Of a stretch of 64,000 nt of DNA, positions 10,625 through 21,566 are shown one piece after another. The notes beneath the pieces were generated by a model. The model saw nothing but the letters and a program-made list of their open reading frames with translations, did not search any database and had not been told where the DNA came from. This stretch comes from Blepharisma stoltei (Eukaryota > Ciliophora > Heterotrichea > Heterotrichida > Blepharismidae). Each line of letters begins with the position of its first letter. Positions within the stretch are counted from its first letter, which is position 1. The stretch covers positions 1,178,001-1,242,000 of the forward strand of contig CAJZBQ010000011.1 in assembly GCA_914767885.1 (NCBI GenBank), in the 5' to 3' direction. A program made the position numbers and the translations under genes.

Positions 10625-11410
10625 ATGGCATATCAATGTTCTGGCAGCATCATCATCCACCCCATCAGTGCTAAGCTTGAAAGAGATCTCGAGGCACTAA
10701 CAACAATGGATCCTTACGTTGTAGTCAAAATTGGTAATCAAGAGATAAAGTCTTGCATTTGTGTTGATGGAGGAAGAGCACCTCATTGGGACGATCAATT
10801 GAATTTTATCATAAGTGGAGAAGACACAGCTTATATCGGCGTGTGGGATAGAAGAAGTCTTAGATCAGACCAAGAGGTTGGGAGTCTCGTCTTCCCTCTA
10901 TTTAAATTATTTGAAAACAGACACTATGAAGACTGGATTGAGCTTCTCCATAATGGCCAAAGAGCTGGACTTTTGAGACTTCACATGGAATTTAGACCTA
11001 CAACATCGGCTGGACAGGCTGCATCAACTGGAATCTCATCAGGCCAAACTGCACAAACTGGGTATCAAACTGGGTACCAGACAGGAGAATTTGCAGGGTC
11101 TTCATTGCAGCAGCCAGGAGTGACAACAGGGACATCTTTGCAACAGCCAGGATTGACAGCAGGAACTTTTGGGGGTCTAGAAGAAAAGCAGCAAGGGTAC
11201 TCGGAATTTGTGTCAACGAAAACTGTAGGAAGCACCACAGAAGTTATTTCAGGAGTATCAGAACCAGGATACACTGAAGTTGGCTATGCTAAAATCTCAG
11301 AAGCGACTCAACCAGGGAGTTTTGGAGAAAAAAAGGAAGAAAAAGGAGAAATTAAAGGTAAAAACTACGAAACCACTGAGCAGCAACGTTCAGCAAGCGC
11401 TCCTCAATAG
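10625..11410 (+). CDS. C2-domain protein with Gln/Gly/Thr-rich tail
   Basis: 261 residues, one exon. Residues ~5-125 form a C2 domain: GSIIIHPISAKLERDLE, MDPYVVVKIGNQEIKS, GGRAPHWDDQLNFII, YIGVWDRRSLRSDQEVG and HYEDWIELL. The Asp residues of the MDPYV and VWDRRSLRSD loops are the usual Ca2+ ligands, so calcium-dependent lipid binding is likely. Residues ~135-261 are low complexity with imperfect repeats (TGYQTGYQTGEF, SSLQQPGVTTGTSLQQPGLT) and probably disordered. The architecture resembles other single-C2 protist proteins and plant 16-kDa C2 proteins. No membrane segment is seen. Confidence 0.75.
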   Translation: MAYQCSGSIIIHPISAKLERDLEALTTMDPYVVVKIGNQEIKSCICVDGGRAPHWDDQLNFIISGEDTAYIGVWDRRSLRSDQEVGSLVFPLFKLFENRHYEDWIELLHNGQRAGLLRLHMEFRPTTSAGQAASTGISSGQTAQTGYQTGYQTGEFAGSSLQQPGVTTGTSLQQPGLTAGTFGGLEEKQQGYSEFVSTKTVGSTTEVISGVSEPGYTEVGYAKISEATQPGSFGEKKEEKGEIKGKNYETTEQQRSASAPQ

Positions 11411-11869
11411 CTAATAAAACTTAATTAAACTTATTATGAGTATTGATTTTCAAGTAACAAGCTTCCATTTTAACGCTAATTCACACCCATATAAATTATA
11501 TATCAAACAAAAATTTCGTTTAATTTTAATGTTTTCGCCGGTATTTAGTTAATCAAATTCCCATAAACTTCGAAGATTTAACAAACAGAAAGATCTTATT
11601 TCATAAACCTAAACAGAAGTAAGGCAATGAATGAGGATCTTCAAAGAGTGAGTTTAAGGTTTAAAGATAATACTGAAGGAAAACAATTGGAGCCATTTCA
11701 AGAAGATAAATATAAAAATTTGAGAATTTGTTAGAAAATTTAAAAATAAGACATACTCTAATTGGCCTATTATAATGGGTAGTAAGCTAATAGCTATTAT
11801 TATATTTCAAACGAAGATTAAAATTTACAAATTTAAACTTCTTTTTGTTCTATTGTAAGTCATAATAAT
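11411..11869. other. Intergenic region
   Basis: Mostly AT-rich. It holds one 35-codon ATG frame (11627-11734, MNEDLQRVSLRFKDNTEG..., stop TAG) that could be a gene fragment cut by an unrecognised insert, but nothing downstream continues it. Confidence 0.35.
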
Positions 11870-12255
11870 ATGGATCAGTGCGGAATTAGTTCTCTCCGAG
11901 AACTATTCCTTCCTTCGCTTTTATTATATGGGGCTTAGTTTTCCACGTGGATCTTTATCTGCAACACCAATATGGAATACCGCATAGGGTATTTTCTTCG
12001 GTCCAGGGTATTAGGAGACATGTGGTTTTTGTGCTTGACACACCCGGGGAGGGTGATCCTTAGGCGAATACACGCATGAGTCAAGTTCGGGCGAGGCAAC
12101 GCGGCCAGTGCGGACCTTCTGGCCTGACGAGTGAAATCTTCTGGAATGCCTACATATAGGGAGGATCGCTGCTGACGTCACTAGTTGGGAGTTAAAAGGA
12201 TGGGCTTATGCATGCCTAAATCATCCTGCGGAAGAGGGAAGACACTTTAAACACC
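11870..12255 (+). repeat. Dispersed repeat family R, copy 1
   Basis: GC-richer non-coding block with recognisable segments: ACCAATATGGAATACCGCAT, GGGGAGGGTGATCCTTAGGC, TCTTCTGGAATGC, GCTGCTGACGTCAC and CCTGCGGAAGAGGG. The same segments occur in order at 62465-62825 (plus) and 52690-53110 (minus), with a shorter relative at 25801-26042 (minus). It has no long inverted ends and no open frame. It abuts the MITE-A insert at the 3' end of the SIAH-type gene. Confidence 0.7.
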
Positions 12256-13470
12256 TACATCCCCCCTCCGTGAGTGAACAAAAAAAATTTTGTTCACTCA
12301 CGGAGGGGAGTTAATTTTTTTTTTTTTTTAAAAAAATTTATATATAAATTTTATACAAAATGTTTGTTTTTAAATTTAAAAAAATCCTAATTCGCAAAAA
12401 TTGGAAAGCAAATATTAATTTAATTTATAAAATTTATGTTTTAAAAAAAGCAATTCGTTTAATTAAACAGAATTAGCTCTAGATTTAATTATACTAATTA
12501 TCATTAATATATCAAAATTTTTTCCATAAAAAATTTTTCTATAAAAAAAATTTTTGTTCACTCACGGAGGGTGAGGTTTTGACAAAAAATAGCGATTTTT
12601 CTAATGTTTTTTTTTCACTCACGGAGGGGGGGAGTAAGTAAATAAGTAAGTAAGTTCTATTGTAAGTCTATAGTGCAGTAATTTATGCCCTCTTTCAACT
12701 TTATCTTGAAAGGCGAATCGGTTAATCAGACTTTCCAGATCTAATGCTACACATTGTTTTTTCTCTCTTTCTTCATCTAAGCTGCTTTTCGCAGTTTTCG
12801 CCATCCCTGCAATGACAATTTCATCATTTTCATCAGAATCAGTATTCCAAATTTTCAAATTGAATTTTGCAGGACTTTTTCCTAATGTTCTAAACTGAGG
12901 ATAAAATAAATTTTTCATAGAGTCCATAAATATATAAGTCAAAATTGTACAGGTTTGGTCCTCAGCTAAATAAAATGTATGCAAAAGCTTCACGCATCCA
13001 GCAGTTGGAGGGAGTGAGCTGGATCTTAATCTTGATGAATATTCAGCTGTATTTCCTGTGATATCATAATGAGGGATTTTGTGCTTGCTATTTAAATGAG
13101 TCAATAACGAGTCGAGCTGTCCTTTTCATTTGCAGTTAGTCAATAAACATTGAAAATTAGGGTTGTGTCGGCATTCTTCTTCATGCTCAAGCCTTCCTGA
13201 AAGCTTTACTCTTTCATTGCAGCCACTGAATTGGCAGGTATATTCACATTGGTAAAGCTGCTGCTCCAGGTGATAATTTCGAAGTTTTCGGCCTATTGGC
13301 TCTCGACATGAAGGACATTTTTGGGTTCTTTGAGAACAGCGATCACAAATTGAGTGTCCGCTGTCGCATTGATATATAGGGATTGTGAAATATTCAAAGC
13401 AAATTGGACACTGTAAACAAGATTCTAGTAGCTGCTTATCTACAATCAAAGTCGAACTATTGTCTACCAT
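12255..13470 (-). CDS. SIAH/Sina-type RING E3 ubiquitin ligase
   Basis: The 278-residue product matches the usual SIAH length (~280). A C3HC4 RING runs from residue ~18 (CPICFEYFTIPIYQCDSGHS, then ICDRCSQRTQKCPSCREPIG). It is followed by the SIAH zinc fingers (CQFSGCNERVKLSGRLEHEE, CRHNPNFQC, NCKWKGQLDSLLTHLNSKH) and the substrate-binding domain ending HYRLTIEL. The Trp of NCKW is TGA at 13126-13128. The coding DNA runs into a MITE-A insert. Removing 12256-12634 leaves ACT TA|G, so the TAG stop is assembled across the excision junction. Function: ubiquitination of recruited substrates for proteasomal degradation. Confidence 0.8.
12256..12634. mobile_element. MITE-A insert at the end of the SIAH-type gene
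   Basis: TA-bounded, with ends TACATCCCCCCTCCGTGAG and complement TACTCCCCCCCTCCGTGAG. Near the left end (plus strand) two copies of the GTGAGTGAACAAAA motif face each other around a poly-A/T centre; two direct copies sit near the right end. The interior is AT-rich and shared with the other MITE-A copies, in inverse orientation to 22401-22790 and 57642-58031. Confidence 0.85.
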
Positions 13471-13858
13471 ATAGTAATATATTTATATAGTGAAATTTTG
13501 GATTTAAATATATTTGAATAATGCTTTGGTGTTGAGATAGATACTTAGGCGGCTTATATGCATTAAAATCAATTGTTTTTTAGGGAAATTTTAGAAGTTT
13601 TACATTGGTTAAAGAAAATAAAAATTAAGGAAACCTAGCGAGCTCTTTTTCAAAGATATTTAAACGTTACTTTAATGCATTTAAATGCAAAAAATTGATA
13701 ATATTGAATAAAAAATTTAATAATTAATTATAATGCTGATCTCGAATTCAAAAGTAATTTTTCAAAGAAATTAGCAAGTTTCAATTTTTTATGCTTGAGA
13801 GCTAAGTGATTAATTCTATAATAATAAATAGAATTTATTAACTTCTATTTAATATAAA
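13471..13858. other. AT-rich intergenic region between divergent genes
   Basis: About 390 bp, very AT-rich, between the SIAH-type and B-box/Kelch starts. No repeat family or open frame is seen. Confidence 0.5.
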
Positions 13859-15951
13859 ATGGAGGTATCATGGATGTGCGACATGATGTGTGGAAACCCC
13901 GCAATTCTGATTTGTCATTGTGACTCGAAGTCAACTTCTCTTTGCATGATTTGCCTCTCAATTCATTATTCAAATAACCCCAAAGCAATTCATGTCCAAA
14001 CTCCAATTTCTTCAGCAACCTTGCAAGGAAACTCGCTATGCGAAATCTGCAATGGAGAGCCCGAATTTGTTTGTCTCTGTAAAGGCAACTCAAAATATCT
14101 CTGCCGAGCGTGCAGGATTGTCCACATAGATAATGAGCCTACAGCATCCCACTATTTTGAAAAAATTGACAGTCAAGAGTTCATTCATTGCCGAGATGAT
14201 ATCGATCAATATTTGAAAAAGAAAAAAGTGCTTGAGAATATCCAACTTAAATTGAACAAAAATATCAAAAAAGTCTCTAATTATAAAGAAGAGCTAGAAA
14301 CGGAGAAAATAAAAACCTTGAAGCTGATTGAGAATATTTTCAGCAGAAAATTTATGGAGGCCGATTCAATAGAAAATGAATTAACTGAAATGAGAAAAAA
14401 TATTTTTGCAGGGCAAGTAAAAACCAAGGAGAGTGGAAATTGGACATATCAGCCAGCTTATGAGATTAGCCTTGAAACATTAGAAGCAGCATATGAGAAT
14501 ATAAGAGATATATATTATAAAATTGATGCTGAAAATTTAACTAAGCACATAGGATATACATCGCAAATCTTCTATGAAAGGTATGAAGAAATCCAGACGG
14601 AGCCAGTTTTTTTGCAAGGAGCCTCACACAATTTGGCGAAATATGATATAGCAAGAAATGAAATGAATATTTCAGAAATTGAAGGAGAGCCTTTTAATTA
14701 TAGAAGTGCCTGATGCGTTTTGCCTAATGGTTCAATTTTTCTTTGTGGTGGCCAAAGTAGTGAAGGTGAATTATCATCTACTTATATTTTAGATCAGAAA
14801 TTAAAAACTTCAACTCCGGTTGAAAGCATGATATCACCACGAAAATATCACGGAGTTTGCTATCACAATGACTATATTTATGTGTTTGGAGGGAAATTTG
14901 GGGGGAAATTAAAATCATCAGAGCGATTTTCTCCTACTTCTTACTCCTCCCTCTGTGATGAACAAAACCGTTGGAAAAAAAATCCTATTTTTTACTCATA
15001 ACTCACCCTCCGAAAAAGCAAATTTTAATATAAAAATGCTTTATGAAAATATTTTGATATAGTTGATAATTATTATAACGAAATCTTTAGTTAATTCTGT
15101 TTAATTTAAAAAAACTTACATTTTAAAACATAAATTTTGCAAATTAAATTAACAGTTGCTTTAAAATTATTCCGAATTGGAATTTTTGGAAATTCAAAAA
15201 ACAATATTATATAAAAATAAAAATTAACGTGATCAACAAAATTCGATGATGGAGGGGGAGTTAGTATTGGGAAAATTAATTCCACTTTGCCAGAGAAAAC
15301 AAAATTTCTAATATAATTTTTTGGTATATAATAATGAGGTCTCCTGCAAATTTCTTAAAATTTACAAGAAACATTAATTTTTAAAATTTTCATCCAACCT
15401 TAAAAATTTAAAACTTTTATTTTTATATATTAAAATATTTTTACAAAGGTAAACCCCTTGGCTAGTGAGACAAAATTTTTGCACGATAATCAATGGGGAA
15501 AATTATAAAACAAAGATGAGAAATGCTTCCAAATTCGCTTTATCCACACTGTCATGTATCTACTTTGGTTCTTGGTAATAAAATTTTAATTGCTGGATAT
15601 TCAAGGTTTATTGAAATTTTTGATACTGATTCATTATCATATGAAGAGACTCTTTATCTTCCAGAAAGTACTTGCCGAATGAGCATGTTTTCAATGAAAG
15701 GAGAAATATATTTGATGATAAGGAGCTCTCTTTACAAAATAGATTTACTATTGAGTGAACTTACTTTAATCCACGTATTTGATATAGATATCATTTTATG
15801 ATTTCCATCAAAACCTATAGAGAATTCTACAAAGATTTATTTCTTTTCTGTTAGTCCAGCAGTGGTCAAATTACTCTCTTGGGGATATGAAACTTTATAT
15901 TCGCTAGACTTAGAAAATTACAATTTAAATGAGTTGCAAGTTTTAGGATAA
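13859..15951 (+). CDS. B-box zinc finger / Kelch repeat protein, interrupted by one IES
   Basis: After removing 14936-15504 the frame is 507 codons plus TAA. The N-terminus has two Cys/His zinc modules like B-boxes (CDMMCGNPAILICHCDSKST and CEICNGEPEFVCLCKGN, each followed by an LC.IC/LCRAC..VH ending). A coiled coil follows (~residues 115-185), then a C-terminal Kelch propeller: GSIFLCGGQSSEGELSST, YHGVCYHNDYIYVFGG, and across the IES junction SSERFSP-IKQRWEMLPN. The Kelch phrase reads perfectly only when the insert is removed. Trp at ~14711, ~15515 and ~15799 is TGA. The plan is like TRIM/Kelch scaffold or E3-associated proteins, but no RING is seen. The stop lies 28 bp before the B56 start. 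Confidence 0.75.
14936..15504. mobile_element. 569-bp IES containing a decayed MITE-A
   Basis: The phase-matched TAs are at 14935-14936 and 15504-15505; outer ends are not inverted repeats. Inside, ~14944-15264 is a degraded MITE-A (TACTCCTCCCTCTGTGATGA at one end, GATGGAGGGGGAGTTA at the other). This looks like a MITE that landed in or next to an older insert and is removed as part of a longer segment. Confidence 0.7.
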
Positions 15952-15979
15952 TTATTAATTATTTTATAAAATCTAATAA

Positions 15980-17419
15980 ATGTTATCTAGAGGAAACAGC
16001 AATTGAAGAGATGCAGGTAAAGACCCAGCTCAAAAAAGTGAATTTCCTGCAGATAAAAGGAGTAGTACTGATGAACTGTTTATAAAATTAATTGAGATAT
16101 GCTGCTTGAAGTATGACTATTCAAACGAGTATAAAGATATCAAATCTAAGGCTTTACGTAATGCAGCTTTAAAAAAACTATTAGAGTTTTTTAGTGAGCC
16201 TAAAAACTCTGCAAAATATATCATCCAGCATTTTGATCGTTTGATTGATATGATTAAATTGAATATATTTCGGCCACCTTTTTTAAAAAGGCAAAAATAT
16301 TCAAAAGCTGATCCTGATATTGAAAATATTGAAAAAATAAGCATTTTCATAGACCCAGCTTGGCCTCATCTTAAAAATGTATATAAAAATTTTCTTCAAC
16401 TAGTTATAATTGAAGAAATTCCTTTTAGGATATTGAAAAGCTATCTTAATTATTCTTTTATTCAGGATCTCTTAGAGATGCTTAACACTGAAAATTTCAA
16501 AGAAAAAAAGTACGTACAAGTAATTTTGGTAAGGCTATATGCAAAAGTAGTGCCAAAAAGAAAATTGATGAGAGCTGTTATGGAAAACTGCCTTTTAGAA
16601 ATTATTCATGAAGATCGAGAGTTTGAAGGAACTAATGAGTTGCTGGAAATTTTAGCATCTATAATATCTGGATTTGCTACTCCATTAAAAAAAGATCATG
16701 CAATTTTCTTCATAAGAGTGATCATTAAACTGTATAAAGTTGAAAATTTAGAATCTTTTTATGCAAACTTATCGAGGTGCACTATGATGATTTTAAGCAA
16801 AGACAGTTCGTTAGTGATTCCACTAATAGAGGGGCTATTGAGGTATTGGCCTTGCTGAAATTCTCAAAGAGAAGTTTTATTTTTGGCAGAGCTGCAGAAA
16901 ATCTTAGGCATTTACAAGAGTATGGAATCCGAGGCTATGACTTTAAGGATGCTCAAAAAGATATCAAGATGCCTTTTATCCCAGAATATCCAAGTTGTAG
17001 ATGGAGCAATGTGTTTCTTTGAGTCAGATATTTTTTTACAAATTCTTAGAGAGTCCAAAGAATGGACTCTTCCTATATTTGCACCAATTGTAGCTGAGGT
17101 TGCTGATAATCACTGGGATAAAGAGATAAAATCTTCTTCTGAAGCCATTAAAGAAATTCTCATCGAAATAGATGCTTGTGCTTTTGATTTGGCTCTTCAA
17201 AGTTATTCAAAATATAATTGTGTTAGCATTTTGCATCATTCTCAAAGAAGAATAGAAGCTGAAAATAAGTGAGAAGTTTTAGCAAATAGAGCAAAAACTA
17301 TTAACCCAGATTCAATTAATCATATTTGTTTAATACAAACTCGAGCGTGCTTAGCAATTAATTTTAGTAATCAGTATCCAAACTATTCAAATTCCAAATT
17401 AAGCACAAATTATTATTAA
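15980..17419 (+). CDS. PP2A regulatory subunit B56 (B') family
   Basis: 479 residues, no intron; three TGA codons are Trp (N-terminal SNWRD, YWPCWNSQREV, ENKWEVL). Diagnostic B56 segments occur in order: ELFIKLIEICC, IFIDPAWPHLKNVYKNF (B56: AWPHLQLVYEFF), PLIEGLLRYWPC then NSQREVLFLAELQKIL (B56: [21 protein letters not shown]), and ADNHWDKEI (B56: KTHWNKTI). The family folds as HEAT-like repeats and directs PP2A to LxxIxE-type substrates. The protein is a little divergent and lacks long terminal extensions. The start ATG at 15980 lies 28 bp after the previous stop. Confidence 0.85.
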
Positions 17420-18225
17420 AATTAATTCATTTTATGCAGCATTTTAAAGAAATCTTTAGTCAGCATAGATTCTCATTATACTAATTATTAAAAAGAGCTT
17501 ATAGTCTAATATAAATTACTGTAAAATTCGATTAAATATTATCGAATAACCGTGCATAGCAATATCCAAATATCTCACCATAGAGGTGATTTGGAGGATG
17601 CACAAAACTTAAGGTAGCGCTATAAAAATAAAAATAATCAAATATAAGATACATGTAAAATTAATCAGTTCGGAATTCATTGAGATTCAGATTTATCATA
17701 AGTGTTGCTAAATAGCATATTATGATAAAAATAAAAATTGGTTTGGTGTAGCAAATAGATATCGCTATACACTATTATTCAGTGATAAGAATTATTACAA
17801 TTTTCTGAAATAACTTAAAGTCATTTAACAAGATTTATTTTAAGAATATGATTTATTGAATTCTAGACTAATAATTTCTGCTTTAAAAATAAGATTTCTT
17901 ATTTATTTTTGGCTTATTCTTTCATAGACACGATGCAAATTGCTATTAAAATTATTTCTATCAATATCTTTAAATAAACTTTTAGAGCAAAATCAAAGCA
18001 GAAGCATCTACTTCTATGAGGATTTCTTTAATGGCATTAAACAAATTTATATTCTATACTAATAAGTACAAAAATTTTTCTGGAAAAATATTTTGATAAA
18101 GTTTATTTATTCAAAGTGCTAACTTTATTGAAAATAAGCAGCAAGGGGAATAAGTAAATACAATTATTCGAACAGTCTTATTCTTTATATTAAAATGCCA
18201 TAAGGAAACCCTTTATTCATTTTAT
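17420..18225. other. Intergenic region between convergent genes
   Basis: About 800 bp of AT-rich DNA. A slightly GC-richer patch at ~17550-17620 contains the short inverted pair ATCTCACC..GGTGAT. No open frame or repeat-family match is visible. Confidence 0.4.
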
Positions 18226-20737
18226 TTACTCATCTAGATATCGGCGAATAGTTTTCAGGAGAAGATCTTTTGAAGCAGGCTTTGCAATATACTCAGTCAT
18301 TCCACTTCTATAACAAAGTTGGACATCCTCATCAGCAGTAAATGCTGTATACCCAATTATCACAGGTAAATTATTTATTTCATATTCATTGTGCATTTGA
18401 ATGATTTTACTAGTGGCTTCTCAGCCATCCATCTCTGGCATGTTGCAATCCATCAGAATTACTTTAAATCCGCCTAGTTTATCATATTCAGTCACTCTAT
18501 TAACTGCTTCTTTTCCATCACAAGCTTCAAGAAATGAAATGTTTACTGATTCAAAAATGGCTGCTACGACAGCCCTATTCAGTTCATTATCATCTACAAG
18601 CAAAACTTTTTTCGCTACTTTTGCTGACCTTTTTCTGCATCTAAGGTATACTAATACCTATAAATTCATTGAAATCCAGCATTATCGTAAAAATTCATTA
18701 TAAATGGGTATATCTATTAATATTTGGGCAAGCTTTTTCTGAAGGAATTTTTAGGGTGGCTTCTTCTGTACTAATATGGGGAATTGGTAGGCCTATATCG
18801 ATTGTGAAGCTAAAAGAAGTGCACACACCTTGCTCTGAATGAATATGTATGTGACTCCCAGATAATTGCTTTACTATCATATTTGAAATGTATAAGCCTA
18901 GTCCTAAGCCTTCTTTTCCTATATCATTTACCTTCATATTGATGAGCATTTCGCGAATCCATTTTAATTTATTTTTTGAAAACCCAATTCCTGTGTCTTT
19001 TATAATAAATTTTAATTTGTTTTGATGAGTCAAAACTGCGCATACTTCTATGTAGCCTCTCTTCGTAAATCTATATGAAAGTTACTTTAATGCATTATTT
19101 AATAGATTCAGCAAAATCTGGGACAGCCTATTTGAGTCTGAGCTGATGACATTTGGAATGCAAGGATCTACCCTGCAGCAAATTTCAATATTTTTTTGCA
19201 TTGCTAAAGTCTTTATGATAAAATGAAGCTCATTAATAACTTTTCTTACTGAAAAATTAACTGAAAGCGGTTTAAATGTCCCATTAATAATTCTTGAAAA
19301 GTCAAGCATGTCATTAATCGATGAAAGCAAAAGCTTAGACGACACATTCGCGAGGGAAAGCCTTTCTTTACTTTTTTCATCGAATTTTCCTAAATTCTGT
19401 TCTAAAATTGAAATTATCGCATTTGTTGGGGTTCTCAGTTCATGAGATAATGAATGAAAAACAGCGTTCTTAAACCTTTTTTCAGTCAAATTTTGCTGCG
19501 AATTTATGATATGATCAATAGAATGGACAGTTAAAATTAAAGCTTCTTGGGATCCCCATAAAATCTTTTTTGCCTTTCACTCATAGCAAATGTTGCATAT
19601 TATTACAATCCCCAGTGAAATTTCTTGTTCCATGTCTAAATCAAAACTATTCTGAATATCATCAATTAAAAAGTGATTCCCAAGAGAGCTATTTTCTGGC
19701 TCATAATATAAAAGTGACGAAATGGTTTCTAGAATTTTGTCCTGTTGACAGTTTAAAAGTTCTGGAATTTTTTCATTAGTTAACTCTATTTTTGAGTCAT
19801 TTAGCATCACTATTAGTCCATCTGGAAAGGTTTGTAAGACCACAAAAAATTTTTGCTTATTCCCCTTTAAATTAGAATAAAAATCCTGTTCCAATTGAGG
19901 TTAATTTTCACCATATAAAACTTTTTTTTAATATTTATAAAATTAAAGAGATGTAAATTGAGCCCAATGTTTTTGAATCTAATGAATAATTATTTAAAAA
20001 TTAAATTATATTCTGCTTGCACTTTTTCCATTAAAATTGGTCAAATTAATTTTATAAAAATTAGTATAAAATTTACTATTAGAAAAAAAAGTTTCAATTT
20101 AAAGGGGGTTTAAAGCATTCAAAAAGTGGGAAAACTTCATCTATGTTTTGTTCCAATTTAAAGGTGGTGAGTTAGTTTCTTCAAGCTGTGTTTTATAAGC
20201 GAATCTCTCATATTCAAGGCTTCTTTCGTGAAATCGATTTTTATAATTAACCAATAAAATACCTAAAATTACAATATATGGCTTTAGATCATAAGTATCC
20301 TTGATTAGACCTAAAAAAATTGGTAAATAATATCATTGGATTATATGTTTTACGCCGATAAAAAATACCAGCAAAGATGATCTTATATACTGTGTTTGGA
20401 TCACCAAAATCATATACGTTGATAAAATAATAAAAGGAGAATCAGCTTTAGTATAATGTGCTCAGAGCATTAAATCAATATCAAGGGCTTCTGTTGTTAT
20501 CAGGGCGACAATAATTTTTGACTTGTGGGAAAGCTGAGTTTTCCAGGTAATAAAAAGAGCAATCACCCAGAAAATGTAGGAAATACTCATTATCTCATTG
20601 AAGAAAGTTCATGTGGCGATCATGTAAATGAGTCTTATAATTGCAGAGACCGAAATAATTGTTGTTATTATAATTTTCAAGCCATTGAATGAGCTCTCAA
20701 TTTCTTGGATCCACCATCTGTCAAGTAATTTTTCCAT
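18226..20737 (-). CDS. Membrane hybrid histidine kinase (HisKA-HATPase-REC), interrupted by two IESs and one intron
   Basis: Joining 20737-20174, 19858-19086, 19070-18713 and 18648-18226 gives exactly 2118 nt, 705 residues. N-terminal residues ~15-180 contain about six hydrophobic segments (e.g. LKIIITTIISVSAIIRLIYM, KPYIVILGILLVNY). The HisKA H-box is SHELRTPTNAI, with the phospho-acceptor His. The ATPase N-box is QILLNLLNNALKF, restored only by removing the 15-nt intron at 19071-19085. G-boxes are DTGIGF and GLGLGLYISN. The C-terminal receiver has LLVDDNELNR, phospho-acceptor Asp in LMDCNMPEMDGW, and Lys in YIAKPAS. It is a phosphorelay sensor of unknown stimulus. The TGA in GWEAT is a receiver-domain Trp. 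ATG at 20737; stop TAA. Confidence 0.85.
18649..18712. mobile_element. 64-bp IES in the histidine kinase gene
   Basis: Between the ATPase and receiver domains the frame is broken; removing 64 bp between phase-matched TAs restores NRYLRCRKR. The ends are inverted: TATACCCATTTATAATG against TATACTAATACCTATAAA. A very short unit with no internal sequence from the MITE families. Confidence 0.75.
19859..20173. mobile_element. MITE-B IES (315 bp) in the histidine kinase gene
   Basis: Ends on the coding strand are TAACTCACCACCTTTAAATT and, as complement, TATTCCCCTTTAAATTAG. Removal restores ...QLEETKQKFFVV..., linking the membrane region to the cytosolic part. The interior is AT-rich with additional inward CAATTTAAAGG motifs. 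Confidence 0.85.
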
Positions 20738-20800
20738 AGTTATTTATAAGAAAAAGAATAGACATTTAATTAATTAAATTTTGAAGGAGTTTAGAGCAAT

Positions 20801-21016
20801 TTAGTTGGCTTTGCAATTGCAAGGAAGTGGAATAACTTCATAAGATAAAAAGCTTATTATTAGCAAAGCACTGAGAAAAGAAATTGGAACATAGCAGGGT
20901 AATATCTGGGATGCGCAATTTTTTGAGCCAATGTAAACATTTAAGGCAAAGCTAATACAAAATTGAAAAAGTTCGATATTATAATATCTCAAAATTATTT
21001 TATTAACATATTTCAT
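20801..21016 (-). CDS. Possible small membrane ORF or missing N-terminus of the histidine kinase
   Basis: A 71-codon frame MKYVNKIILRYYNIELFQF... with two hydrophobic segments (FQFCISFALNVYI, FLSALLIISFL). It ends 63 bp upstream of the histidine kinase ATG. A TA-bounded insert of about 105 bp with ends TATCTTATGAA and TATTTATAAGAA would fuse it in frame to the kinase as an extra membrane hairpin, but the kinase already has a good ATG. Confidence 0.3.
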   Translation of the reverse strand: MKYVNKIILRYYNIELFQFCISFALNVYIGSKNCASQILPCYVPISFLSALLIISFLSYEVIPLPCNCKAN

Positions 21017-21566
21017 TAAATGTATTTGAATTAGTATCAATCTATGTAATAATTAAAAATATTGAAGCCTTCTCTGCTAAAATACTGTTGTTTGCATCAC
21101 CATACAACTCTCAAATATTTAATAAAAATTGTATTTATTTGCTTTAAACCAGTTATTTTTCAAATATTTACTAATTCTATCATTAATTTTTCTTTTTTAT
21201 TCTTATTTTGGTATTAATTAATTTCTCTTATACTGCAGCAATTAAAGAATTAATAAAATTTTTAAAGTTGGTTAATTGATTACGTAATAAGTTTAAGTTA
21301 ACGAATTACTCTAGCAAATTGCCATCAGTCTTCTTTTACTTGAGGGTCCAAGCTACATTAACAGCTCTGAATAACGGTAGGTGGACCGGCCTAACCGTCA
21401 AACCGTTAAAGTTAATAAGTCCGTTAAGACTTCTCTAGTCAGTACCAGCCTCAGCACCGACCTCCTCTCTTCAAGCCGAGACTCTCAATAAGCTTGACTT
21501 CTCTCACTAAGCTCGGATGATAGGACCCGGACCTATTCCTAACTGACATTTTTAATATTGTGTTAC
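21017..21566. other. Intergenic region with a GC-richer block
   Basis: Positions ~21320-21550 are GC-richer than the flanks, with short repeats of ACCGTCAAACCGTTAA/GTCCGTTAAG type and CT-rich runs. It matches none of the named repeat families and has no open frame. It could be an unlisted repeat or a structured RNA. Confidence 0.3.

Noticed and set aside
11870-12255. Family R as an rRNA, tRNA or SRP RNA gene
   Set aside because: No conserved rRNA or SRP blocks and no tRNA B-box (GGTTCRANYCC) were found, and copies are too divergent for a housekeeping RNA.
13845-14093. Minus-strand open frame opposite the B-box exon
   Set aside because: The plus strand encodes paired Cys/His modules with a continuous downstream Kelch domain; the minus frame has no domain.
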